Source of the DNA: an uncultured Prevotellaceae bacterium
GTDB lineage: Bacteria > Bacteroidota > Bacteroidia > Bacteroidales > Bacteroidaceae
DNA length: 6,127 nucleotides
Assembly: GCA_900557555.1 (NCBI GenBank)
Contig: USTH01000061.1
Span: 1 to 6,127, forward strand
Direction of reading: 5' to 3'
The notes below the pieces were generated by a model. The model did not search any database. It was not told where the DNA came from and saw only the letters and a list, made by a program, of their open reading frames with translations. A program made the translations under genes and the position numbers. Below are positions 1-6,074 of the stretch, piece after piece. Position 1 is the stretch's first letter. Every line of letters starts with the position of its first letter.

Positions 1-199
1 CTCCGAAAAGGTCAAGTTGGGGATAGCGGCGCGAATTCTCTCTGGAAATCCATTCTTTTGCTTCATTCACAAGATTATCGACCTCACCTTCATTATATGC
101 TACTCCAATTGTGGCAAGTTCCTTCATCTTGCCACCGATTTTCTCGACAACTATAACTCCGATATTTCCGGAACGATGTCTTTTCTTCCTGACAAACAT
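1..199 (-). CDS. Transposase, IS1634/IS4-type, N-terminal fragment (cut by window edge)
   Basis: On the minus strand an ATG at 199-197 opens a frame that stays open to the window edge, giving 66 complete codons. The product begins MFVRKKRHRSGNIGVIVVEK and continues with KELATIGVAYNEGEVDNLV and later KEWISREN. From recall, this MFVRKK-basic start, a short beta-strand pair, then an acidic helix is how Bacteroidetes DDE transposases of the IS1634/IS4 group begin; the catalytic DDE core would lie beyond the left edge. In a full element the enzyme cuts and joins the insertion-sequence ends. There is no Shine-Dalgarno sequence; the leader is AT-rich and preceded by a large palindrome. Whether the gene is intact cannot be judged. 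The overlapping plus-strand frame has no recognisable features. The family call rests on the N-terminus alone. Confidence 0.72.
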   Translation of the reverse strand, partial: MFVRKKRHRSGNIGVIVVEKIGGKMKELATIGVAYNEGEVDNLVNEAKEWISRENSRRYPQLDLFG

Positions 200-207
200 A
201 GTTAAAA

Positions 208-247
208 TATCTTTCGCGTCACCCAATATTAGGTGACGCGAAAGATA
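208..247. promoter_or_regulatory. 40-bp near-perfect palindrome in the transposase leader
   Basis: The arms TATCTTTCGCGTCACC (208-223) and GGTGACGCGAAAGATA (232-247) are perfect 16-bp inverted repeats. The centre AATATT (225-230) is itself palindromic, so only the pair 224/231 breaks symmetry. It ends 8 bp before the transposase ATG on the minus strand. TATCTTTC (240-247, read on the minus strand) is one base from the Bacteroidetes -7 box TAnnTTTG, with CTTG 18 bp upstream, so the palindrome could overlap the transposase promoter. It may be an operator, or an mRNA hairpin that lowers transposase translation, as known for some insertion sequences. The structure is certain; the role is inferred. 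Confidence 0.7.
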
Positions 248-372
248 CAAAATATTGTTTATCAGCAAGTTATAAAATACGTATTTTTTGAGTGACGAAG
301 TCAGGAGATATACAATTTTTATGTATTTCAAAGATTTTTGACCTGTAAATAACTTTTTTGAACATCACAGGT

Positions 373-410
373 TTAACCCAAATCGGTCCTAACGCCCGAA
401 TTGGGTTTAA
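373..410 (+). repeat. Palindromic repeat, copy A
   Basis: The unit is an imperfect hairpin: TTAACCCAAATCGG (373-386) faces CCGAATTGGGTTTAA (396-410) across a 9-nt loop, with one bulge and one mismatch. Read on the minus strand, 410-385 matches 6034-6059 at 24 of 26 positions, so copies A and B are inverted relative to each other. Such a unit could be the end of an insertion sequence or a member of a dispersed intergenic repeat family. It sits on the pnp side of the transposase fragment, about 170 bp upstream of the transposase start, which is compatible with an element end. Sequence identity is directly seen; the nature of the repeat is inferred. Confidence 0.7.
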
Positions 411-498
411 GGAAACGGATATTTGCGCTTCTGTGGGTCACCTTTTTTTATGCAGCGAGAGTTCTTTTATCTTATGTCAACCATTATGGCTATTATAC

Positions 499-542
499 AA
501 AAAGCCCGGCTTCTGCAACTAAGCGTGAAGCCGAGGCTTTTT
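499..542 (-). terminator. Intrinsic terminator of pnp (probably bidirectional)
   Basis: AAAAAGCCCGGCTTC (499-513) pairs with GAAGCCGAGGCTTTTT (527-542) with a single bulged base, giving a GC-rich stem and a 13-nt loop. Read on the minus strand the stem ends in a T run and begins 26 bp past the pnp stop codon. The A and T runs on both sides mean it could also stop plus-strand transcription coming from the left. Confidence 0.88.
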
Positions 543-568
543 GGATGTAATATTAGTGTGTTGAGAGA

Positions 569-2794
569 TTAGTCCTTGTTGTTGTCGTGATGGTGGTGTG
601 GGTGCTGGCCGTTGCCTTCGCGACGTGGGCCTCTTGGACGTACGGGACGCTCCTCATAGCCTTCAGGCTTAGGTATCAGCACCTTGTGGGAGAGTCTGAA
701 CTTCCCGGTCTTATCGTTCACTTCAAGCAGTTTTACTGTTATCTCGTCACCCTCGTTGAGGCCAGCCTCTTCAACGGTTTCAAGGCGCTTCCAATCTATC
801 TCGCTGATGTGGAGAAGGCCTTCGCGTCCAGGCATGAACTCCACGAAGCAACCGTAAGGCATTACGCTTGTTATCTTGGCGTTGTACACCTCGCCAACTT
901 CAGGAACAGCTACGATGGCCTTGATTTTGGCAACGGCTGCATCAATGCTATCCTTGTTGGGGGCGCTGACCTGAACCTTACCTACACCGTCTTCCTCGTC
1001 AATGGTGATGGTGGCACCTGTATCTTCCTGCATACCCTGTATAATCTTGCCGCCAGGGCCGATTACGGCACCGATGAATTCCTTAGGTATTTCGAATGCT
1101 ACGATGCGTGGTACGTGTGGTTTGAGGTCAGCACGTGGCTCTGCAAGGGTCTCGGTTATCTTGCCGAGAATGTGTTCTCTGCCGGCTTTGGCCTGCATGA
1201 GGGCTTTTTCAAGAATGTCGTATGAAAGGCCGTCACACTTGATGTCCATCTGTGTGGCGGTAAGACCTTTCAGTGTACCAGTGGTCTTGAAGTCCATGTC
1301 GCCCAAGTGGTCTTCGTCGCCGAGGATGTCGCTAAGCACAGCGTATTTCTCTTCGCCGGGGTTCTTGATAAGACCCATGGCAATACCACTGACCGGACGC
1401 TTGATGGGCACTCCGGCATCCATAAGGGCAAGTGTGCCTGCGCAGACTGTTGCCATGGATGATGAGCCGTTTGACTCGAGAATTTGCGACACAACCCGAA
1501 CGGTGTATGGGAAATCCTCGGGAATCATGCCCTTAAGGGCGCGCCAAGCAAGGTGTCCGTGGCCTATCTCGCGACGGCCTACACTGCGCTGGGCTTTAGC
1601 CTCTCCAGTGCAGAAAGGTGGGAAATTGTAGTGCAGCAGGAACTTCATGAAACTCTTGTCAAGCACATCGTCAACCATTTTCTCGTCAAGCTTGGTGCCA
1701 AGGGTGCAGGTAGACAGCGACTGGGTTTCGCCACGCGTGAAGATAGCACTTCCGTGGGGCATTGGCAGCGGGCTTACCTCACACCATATTGGGCGTATGT
1801 CGGTAGTCTTGCGACCGTCGAGGCGAATGCCTTCGTCAAGCACACAACGGCGCATGGCATCGCGTTCTACATCGTTGTAGTAACGGTCGATAAGAGAATT
1901 CTTCTCCTCAAGTTCTTCGGGAGTAAGGTCTGTATGTTTTTCGGCATAGGCAACCTTAAAGTCTTCGCGAATCTTCTCGAAAGCCTCGGCGCGAGCCTGT
2001 TTTTCGAGTGCCTGCTTGGTTACATCGTAAGCTGGCTGGTAGCACTCCTCACGCAACTGTTGGCGGAGTTCCTCGTCATTGACTTCGTGGCAGTATTCAC
2101 GCTTGACATCGGTGCCAAGTTCTTTGGAGAGAGCTGTCTGCATTTCACACATCGGCTTGATGGCTTCGTGTGCTGTTTTAAGGGCTTCGAGCAGTGCGCT
2201 CTCAGGCACTTCCTTCATCTCGCCTTCAACCATCATGATGTTGTCGCGGGTAGCGGCAACCATGAGGTCCATGTCGGCATTTTCCATCTGCTGGTAAGTC
2301 GGGTCAATGACATATTCGCCGTTGATGCGTGCCACACGAACCTCCGAGATGGGGGCTTCAAAAGGAATGTCAGAGCAGGCGAGAGCCGCACTGGCGGCAA
2401 AGCCTGCGAGTGCATCGGGCACGTCTGTGCCGTCAGCGCTGAGAAGCATGATATTTACGTAAACCTCAGCATGGTAATTGCTCGGGAAGAGCGGACGTAA
2501 GGCACGGTCCACCAAGCGGGAGGTTAGAATTTCATTGTCTGATGGGCGGCCTTCGCGCTTTGTGAAGCCGCCAGGAAAGCGTCCTGCAGCCGCATATTGC
2601 TCGCGGTAGTCACACTGCAGTGGCATAAAGTCTGTTCCGGGTACTGCGTCTTTGGCTGCACAAACGGTTGCAAGGAGCACGGTCTTGCCCATGCGCAATA
2701 CAGCCGAACCGTCAGCCTGTTTTGCCAATTTGCCTGTCTCAATTGAGATTTCGCGTCCATCAGGCAATTGGACTGTCTTCGTAATAATGTTCAT
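569..2794 (-). CDS. pnp: Polyribonucleotide nucleotidyltransferase (polynucleotide phosphorylase)
   Basis: This cytoplasmic enzyme degrades RNA 3'-to-5' by phosphorolysis, releasing nucleoside diphosphates, and can run in reverse to add tails; family members act as trimers. The 741-residue product is full length for the family. Two RNase PH-like domains are visible: residues 1-230, with QCDYREQYAAAGRFPGGFTK at 60-79, and 320-550. The second carries LSDILGDEDHLGDMDFK at 487-503, whose D495, D501 and K503 match E. coli catalytic D486, D492 and K494. An alpha-helical linker lies between them. A KH domain follows with the loop IGPGGKII at 578-585, then an S1 domain at about 634-704 (YGCFVEF, GLLHISEI). 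The tail is basic, then ends in HPHHHHDNNKD, which looks lineage-specific. The ATG at 2794 is the natural family start (MNIITKTVQLPDG) and lacks a Shine-Dalgarno sequence. The gene is transcribed alone here; rpsO is not adjacent. Confidence 0.98.
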   Translation of the reverse strand: MNIITKTVQLPDGREISIETGKLAKQADGSAVLRMGKTVLLATVCAAKDAVPGTDFMPLQCDYREQYAAAGRFPGGFTKREGRPSDNEILTSRLVDRALRPLFPSNYHAEVYVNIMLLSADGTDVPDALAGFAASAALACSDIPFEAPISEVRVARINGEYVIDPTYQQMENADMDLMVAATRDNIMMVEGEMKEVPESALLEALKTAHEAIKPMCEMQTALSKELGTDVKREYCHEVNDEELRQQLREECYQPAYDVTKQALEKQARAEAFEKIREDFKVAYAEKHTDLTPEELEEKNSLIDRYYNDVERDAMRRCVLDEGIRLDGRKTTDIRPIWCEVSPLPMPHGSAIFTRGETQSLSTCTLGTKLDEKMVDDVLDKSFMKFLLHYNFPPFCTGEAKAQRSVGRREIGHGHLAWRALKGMIPEDFPYTVRVVSQILESNGSSSMATVCAGTLALMDAGVPIKRPVSGIAMGLIKNPGEEKYAVLSDILGDEDHLGDMDFKTTGTLKGLTATQMDIKCDGLSYDILEKALMQAKAGREHILGKITETLAEPRADLKPHVPRIVAFEIPKEFIGAVIGPGGKIIQGMQEDTGATITIDEEDGVGKVQVSAPNKDSIDAAVAKIKAIVAVPEVGEVYNAKITSVMPYGCFVEFMPGREGLLHISEIDWKRLETVEEAGLNEGDEITVKLLEVNDKTGKFRLSHKVLIPKPEGYEERPVRPRGPRREGNGQHPHHHHDNNKD

Positions 2795-2842
2795 CTAAAT
2801 AAAAATTAAATTTCTTTTCCTTAAAAACGTCTGAAAATCGTG

Positions 2843-2850
2843 CAAATGTA
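2843..2850 (-). promoter_or_regulatory. Candidate -7 box of the pnp promoter
   Basis: The minus strand reads TACATTTG here, followed by CA. This matches the Bacteroidetes primary-sigma -7 consensus TAnnTTTG exactly. It lies 48 bp upstream of the pnp ATG, giving an AT-rich leader of roughly 40 nt. No good TTTG -33 box is found 19-21 bp further upstream, so the call rests on the -7 motif and its position. Confidence 0.55.
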
Positions 2851-3108
2851 CATATTTCTGTTGGAAACGGCACTGCTTTGCAGACATTATTTTCTACTTT
2901 TGTTGAAAAACAAGTCCGTCCCACTGATCTCGTGATGGGAAGCCTCTGTTTTTGAATGCTTTGAATGGCTTTTCTGGCTGAATAATCGCTATAGAAAAAA
3001 GTGACATTATCATAAAACTTACCACGCCGTTTTCTGTGGTCACTGAATAATTATAAGAAGATTCTGACAGCTTAATTCATTTTGCCTCAAATTAACGGAA
3101 CACTAAAG

Positions 3109-3140
3109 ATTGATGTTTTCAGATAAATGTTGTATTTTTG
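3109..3140 (+). promoter_or_regulatory. Candidate promoter of the 7TM-AraC regulator
   Basis: TATTTTTG (3133-3140) matches the Bacteroidetes -7 consensus TAnnTTTG. ATTG (3109-3112) stands in for the -33 TTTG, with a 20-bp spacer that fits the usual 19-21 bp. The expected start of transcription is near 3146, leaving a leader of about 20 nt before the ATG at 3165. The -7 box is bracketed by the inverted pair TGTTG (3128-3132) and CAACA (3141-3145). Confidence 0.65.
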
Positions 3141-3164
3141 CAACAGAAGATAATCATACATTAG

Positions 3165-4298
3165 ATGCGAGAAATGTCCGACACTTTATTACTTATAATG
3201 CAGGCAGGCTCTATGGGTGTGTCGCTTACACTGTTTCTTGTTTTGGTGTTGTCGTGCCTTCAGAAGCCCGACACCACAAGAGCGTATGAAAATGTGAGAT
3301 GGCTCTTGGCGTTTGCCATGCTGTTTTTGGGAGTGCACTATCTGCTGCAGATGTGGTTTGGCTTCCGTGCTCAGGGCGACGATGTGGGAGCCGTGTTCAA
3401 CATTCTTTTTTATTCGCCGGTAACATATATTGTGTCTTATTCAATATTGCGCATTGGCTGCGGACGTGGTTATTATCAAAAGTTTTTGTTGGCGTCAGTT
3501 ACAAGCATGATATTGATTCTCTCTTGTTTCGTTTATGGTTATCTGCATTATGGCTCTCTGCACATGCACGGAGTGTTGTATGTGATGGGGTTGATATACT
3601 TTCTTACCGTAGTCTTTTTCATTATATATCCGATAAAAGAGATTCGCCGTGTGAGAAAGCTGGTGGACGAAGAGTCGGGGCAGGAGCCAATTCTCTACAA
3701 TTTATATATGCGCACATGCATTAGGCTGCTCTATGTGGCAACTTTGCTTGTTACAGCCAGCATATTCTACACGCCCACACTTGTCATAGCCGGACCTTTG
3801 TTTCTTGTTTCCCTTGTGTTTTATATCATCAGTTTCGTGGCAATTGGTTTCAACATCAGGCAAGTGAATGACATCGTGGTGGAGGAAACGGAGGATGGGG
3901 TCTGTCCCGAAAGAGAAATCACTGCTGTGCAAGCACCCAAGACTTGTATGGATGACGAGCAGAAAGCAAAGGTAAGAGACCTTATTGAGGATTGGAGAAA
4001 AAACCAGGGTTATGCCACATCCGAAATCAACAGCAGCCTGCTTGCCAGCAGATTGAATATATCAAAGCGACAGTTGGTGCAGTATCTTCGCGAGGTTGAG
4101 GGCAAGACTTTCCGCATCTGGTTGTCTGGCCTTCGCCTGGAGGAGGCAAAGCGAAAAATCATGGAGTACCCAAAATATTCAAATGAAACAATAGCCGAAG
4201 GATGCGGATTTTCGCGCAGTCACCTTCAGGCCAAGTTCAAGGAGGCGACAGGCATGACCATCAACGAATGGCGAGCCAATAACGCTAAGACGGAATGA
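3165..4298 (+). CDS. Membrane-embedded AraC-family transcriptional regulator (7TM-HTH)
   Basis: The 377-residue protein appears to join a membrane sensor to a DNA-binding domain. Seven hydrophobic segments are visible at about residues 8-32, 44-67, 74-97, 106-127, 136-157, 184-205 and 207-230. A charged linker follows (about 231-285). The C-terminal AraC-type double helix-turn-helix has its first helices around 290-311 (SLLASRLNISKRQLVQYL) and its second around 342-363 (TIAEGCGFSRSHLQAKFKEA), closing with the family-like TGMTINEWR. Seven helices would put the N-terminus outside and the DNA-binding domain in the cytoplasm. The architecture recurs in Bacteroidetes; its ligands are mostly unknown. 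It is likely to act close to home, and the next gene, a co-oriented lipoprotein 165 bp downstream, is the obvious candidate target. An in-frame ATG at 3174 is an alternative start; the first is kept because of promoter spacing. No substrate can be inferred. Confidence 0.9.
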   Translation: MREMSDTLLLIMQAGSMGVSLTLFLVLVLSCLQKPDTTRAYENVRWLLAFAMLFLGVHYLLQMWFGFRAQGDDVGAVFNILFYSPVTYIVSYSILRIGCGRGYYQKFLLASVTSMILILSCFVYGYLHYGSLHMHGVLYVMGLIYFLTVVFFIIYPIKEIRRVRKLVDEESGQEPILYNLYMRTCIRLLYVATLLVTASIFYTPTLVIAGPLFLVSLVFYIISFVAIGFNIRQVNDIVVEETEDGVCPEREITAVQAPKTCMDDEQKAKVRDLIEDWRKNQGYATSEINSSLLASRLNISKRQLVQYLREVEGKTFRIWLSGLRLEEAKRKIMEYPKYSNETIAEGCGFSRSHLQAKFKEATGMTINEWRANNAKTE

Positions 4299-4311
4299 CA
4301 ACGGGTCTTGG

Positions 4312-4362
4312 GGTGTTAGGTTCGTCAGAAATCTAACACCTAAATTAGGGAAGTCTAACACC
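4312..4362. promoter_or_regulatory. Operator-like array of three GGTGTTAG motifs
   Basis: GGTGTTAG occurs forward at 4312-4319 and as its complement CTAACACC at 4333-4340 and 4355-4362. The last two extend to the 9-bp direct repeat TCTAACACC (4332-4340, 4354-4362) at a 22-bp period, and the first is 21 bp from the second, so all three lie on nearly the same face of the helix. A perfect 11-bp palindrome CCTAAATTAGG (4339-4349) sits between copies two and three. The array ends about 40 bp upstream of the lipoprotein -7 box, where an AraC-type activator usually binds. The first two copies could also form an RNA hairpin at the end of the regulator mRNA. Regulation is inferred; the repeats are seen. 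Confidence 0.55.
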
Positions 4363-4403
4363 AGCCCATAGAAGCCGAACACATTGTGAGGTTTCTATGG
4401 GCT
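4363..4403 (+). terminator. Perfect 11-bp stem-loop after the regulator gene (weak terminator or attenuator)
   Basis: AGCCCATAGAA (4363-4373) pairs perfectly with TTCTATGGGCT (4393-4403) around a 19-nt loop. It stands 65 bp past the regulator stop and is followed by ATATTTG, a poor T run, so termination would be inefficient. Its last base is the first base of a TATATTTG -7 box, so the element may instead control the lipoprotein promoter. Confidence 0.5.
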
Positions 4404-4410
4404 ATATTTG
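4403..4410 (+). promoter_or_regulatory. Candidate -7 box of the lipoprotein gene
   Basis: TATATTTG matches TAnnTTTG exactly and lies 53 bp upstream of the lipoprotein ATG. No TTTG -33 element occurs 19-21 bp upstream; the nearest ATTG (4383-4386) is 16 bp away. A weak -33 together with the upstream motif array would suit an activator-dependent promoter, which is an inference. Confidence 0.45.
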
Positions 4411-4463
4411 TATCATATTTTGAAAATCGAATAAAATATAGTTCCTATATAAAAGCAACATGA

Positions 4464-5846
4464 ATGATGAAAACGAAACTACTAATTCTTCCTGTCATCG
4501 TGGCACTTGCCGTAATTACAGGGTGTTCTGACGACAACCCGAGTGGAGGCAGCGTCGATGCGCCCATAGCTGTTACCGAGAGTGAACTAAAAGAGGCAGT
4601 CTACTACACTTTCCCTCTAATGATAATGGATGCCACGGAGTCGGTAGAGACAAATGCAGAAATGTTTGTGCCGGGCATTCCCCGCGCGCCTGTCAACCAG
4701 CTTATTCATGCTGTAAAAATGGCCGATGCATCGAGTAAATCGGTGGTGACACCTAATGTAGACACATATTACAGCAGGTTGTGGTTGGATATGACTGCCG
4801 AACCGATTGTGCTTGAATTTCCCGATGTAAAAGACAGGTTCTGCAATGTTCAGGTGCTCGATGCGTGGACTAACACTACAAAGTTAATCACCGATGGTGG
4901 CACATATATTTTTGCCCGAAAAGGACAGAAGGTCACTGTTCCGTCGGGAGCCATTCTTGTGGAAATGCCTACAGCAATGGGGTGGTGTATTGTGCGCGTT
5001 CTCAATAACGGAGAGGGCGATTATGATAACGTCAAGAAGATTCAGGATGCCATGAAGGCTTACCCTCTTTCGGCTTATGGCAATGCAGGATATGTGGCGC
5101 CAAAAGGTACTTACGATGCAGCGAAGGATGTCAATCCGGTGATGAAATGTATGGCGATGTCGCTTGAGGAGTATTTCGCCAAGGCAAACTCTCTGATGGA
5201 AAAGAATTCTCCATTGAGTTTTGATGCCGAGATAATAAACAGGCTTAAGAAACTTGGAGTTGGTCCGGGGCTTAAATTGAAAAAGATAGAAAACGGAGCA
5301 GAGTTATTTGCCAAAATCAAGGCATCCTTCAAGGCAGATGCAGTTGCAGTTGCCGCAACATACAAGAAGAAAATGGGAGGGGTGTGGTCGTATTTCACAG
5401 AACCGATAGGCGACTTTGGAAAAGCGTATGATTTTCGTGCTGCCGTAGCATTGGTGGGACTTGGCGCCAATACCAATGAAGTGGCTATTTATCCTCGTGC
5501 CGACTATGACTCTAATCAAGAAGCTCTTAATGGCGCAAATAGCTATACGTTGCATTTCAGTTCACTTCCTCCTGTTGAGAAAGGGGGCTTCTGGTCTATT
5601 ACAGCCTACGGAGACGACGACTATCTTATTGATAATCCCATCAACAGATATAATGTTACCGACCGTAGCGAACACAAACTTAATGCAGACGGAACGCTTG
5701 ATGTAACATTGTCGGCTAACGACCCCCTGGACGGCTCTTTTTGGTTGCCCACTGGCAATAAGGGATTTCATCTGTTCATGCGCATGTATCTGCCAGACTT
5801 AAAGGCTCTGGACACTTGGACTCCACCGACTATAACAAAGAAATAA
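4464..5846 (+). CDS. DUF1254/DUF1214-domain lipoprotein, function unknown
   Basis: The 460-residue protein starts with a lipoprotein signal peptide: Lys at 3 and 5, a hydrophobic stretch at 6-19, and the lipobox VITGC with Cys21. The next residues S-D-D-N resemble the acidic signal that sends Bacteroidetes lipoproteins to the cell surface. The DUF1254 part includes VVTPNVDTYYSRLWLDM (94-110), then VLEFPDVKDRFCNVQVLDAW (116-135). A family-like link follows, with EEYFAKANSLMEKNSP at 235-250 and KLGVGPGL at 263-270. The DUF1214 part includes GGFWSITAYGDDDYLIDNP (374-392), NRYNVTD (394-400), FWLPTG (426-431) and RMYLPDLKALDTWTPP (440-455). Both domains are complete and the length is normal for the tandem family. 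The biochemical role is not established to my knowledge. The tandem ATGs at 4464 and 4467 are equivalent starts; an ATG at 4460 is out of frame. The gene may be controlled by the upstream 7TM-AraC protein. Confidence 0.9.
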   Translation: MMKTKLLILPVIVALAVITGCSDDNPSGGSVDAPIAVTESELKEAVYYTFPLMIMDATESVETNAEMFVPGIPRAPVNQLIHAVKMADASSKSVVTPNVDTYYSRLWLDMTAEPIVLEFPDVKDRFCNVQVLDAWTNTTKLITDGGTYIFARKGQKVTVPSGAILVEMPTAMGWCIVRVLNNGEGDYDNVKKIQDAMKAYPLSAYGNAGYVAPKGTYDAAKDVNPVMKCMAMSLEEYFAKANSLMEKNSPLSFDAEIINRLKKLGVGPGLKLKKIENGAELFAKIKASFKADAVAVAATYKKKMGGVWSYFTEPIGDFGKAYDFRAAVALVGLGANTNEVAIYPRADYDSNQEALNGANSYTLHFSSLPPVEKGGFWSITAYGDDDYLIDNPINRYNVTDRSEHKLNADGTLDVTLSANDPLDGSFWLPTGNKGFHLFMRMYLPDLKALDTWTPPTITKK

Positions 5847-5945
5847 GGAAAGATGTTGCATGGGTGGCGGCGGAATATCAGACCGCTCCGCTGCTTTTGC
5901 AATCTGGCCTCATACGTTGAAACCAATAAACTCCTATAGGCCTCA

Positions 5946-5982
5946 ACCACAGTTCTGCATGTTGCGGAACCGTGGTCTTTTT
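5946..5982 (+). terminator. Intrinsic terminator of the lipoprotein gene
   Basis: ACCAC (5946-5950) pairs with GTGGT (5972-5976). One A/C mismatch follows, then GTTC (5952-5955) pairs with GAAC (5967-5970) around an 11-nt loop. CTTTTTG follows directly. It begins about 100 bp after the lipoprotein stop codon and is the only stem with a T run in this tail. Confidence 0.7.
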
Positions 5983-6033
5983 GTTGACACAGCCTGAACG
6001 CCGTGGCAACAAAATGGTGAAGCGTATGGCAGA

Positions 6034-6074
6034 TTAAACCCAATTCGGTCGTTACGACCTAATGACCGATTTTG
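6034..6074 (-). repeat. Palindromic repeat, copy B
   Basis: Bases 6034-6059 match the reverse complement of 385-410 at 24 of 26 positions. Copy B has its own internal symmetry: GGTCG/CGACC around TTA (6047-6059), and AATTCGGTC (6042-6050) facing GACCGATTT (6064-6072). The GACC half-sites are used twice, so two alternative hairpins exist. Beyond the core, AAAAAGTT (6086-6093) lies at offset 52 from the repeat edge, and the same octamer lies at the same offset from the outer edge of copy A (358-351, minus strand). A short stem GTTGA/TCAAC follows at 6091-6095/6105-6109. The rest of the tail (5847-5945, 5983-6033 and 6075-6127) shows no gene. Confidence 0.68.

Larger units (their letters stand above)
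200..568. other. Intergenic region between transposase fragment and pnp
   Basis: These 369 bp carry no credible gene. They contain the palindrome at 208-247, an AT-rich 14-bp perfect palindrome AAAATACGTATTTT at 274-287, a short inverted pair ACCTGT (341-346) / ACAGGT (367-372), repeat copy A at 373-410, and the pnp terminator at 499-542. Nothing was recognised between 411 and 498. The outer boundary of the insertion sequence probably lies in this region, possibly at the end of copy A near 410, but no target-site duplication can be checked because the other end lies outside the window. Confidence 0.6.
2795..3164. other. Divergent intergenic region, pnp / 7TM-AraC regulator
   Basis: These 370 bp hold no supportable gene. 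They include the pnp -7 box (2843-2850) and the regulator promoter (3109-3140). They also hold a tandem 9-bp repeat, TTTGAATGC and TTTGAATGG (2951-2968); a stem TCCCA/TGGGA (2919-2923/2936-2940); and interlocking inverted repeats AGTGAC/GTCACT (3000-3005/3039-3044) and ACCAC/GTGGT (3021-3025/3036-3040). The region is long for a simple divergent promoter pair, so it could hold control sites, but none is recognised by name. Confidence 0.6.

Noticed and set aside
17..205. Plus-strand 62-codon open frame at the left edge
   Set aside because: It is antisense to the transposase N-terminus, whose MFVRKK start and composition are recognisable; the plus-strand product is not.
451..573. Plus-strand short open frame, 40 codons, starting ATGCAGCGAG
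   Set aside because: It runs through both arms of the pnp terminator and into the end of pnp, with no promoter, ribosome site or recognisable product.
1484..2500. Long plus-strand open frame (338 codons) and other open frames opposite or within pnp
   Set aside because: They lie wholly inside the unmistakable pnp gene. Their products show no family motifs and follow from its codon bias.
2895..2902. Plus-strand TACTTTTG, a match to the -7 consensus, followed by a TCCCA/TGGGA stem: possible small RNA
   Set aside because: The nearest TTTG upstream is only 14 bp away, the stem is 5 bp with no directly following T run, and the motif is frequent in AT-rich DNA.
4460..4531. ATG at 4460 as the lipoprotein start or as a leader peptide
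   Set aside because: It is out of frame with the lipoprotein and gives a short peptide without recognisable features; the ATG at 4464 gives a proper signal peptide.
5867..5891. GCGGCGG/CCG-CTCCGC imperfect stem just after the lipoprotein stop codon
   Set aside because: The pairing is interrupted and not followed by a T run; the stem at 5946-5982 is a better terminator.
5768..6043. Minus-strand 91-codon open frame over the lipoprotein end and tail
   Set aside because: It overlaps the lipoprotein gene by 79 bp, crosses its terminator and starts inside repeat copy B; its composition is not protein-like.
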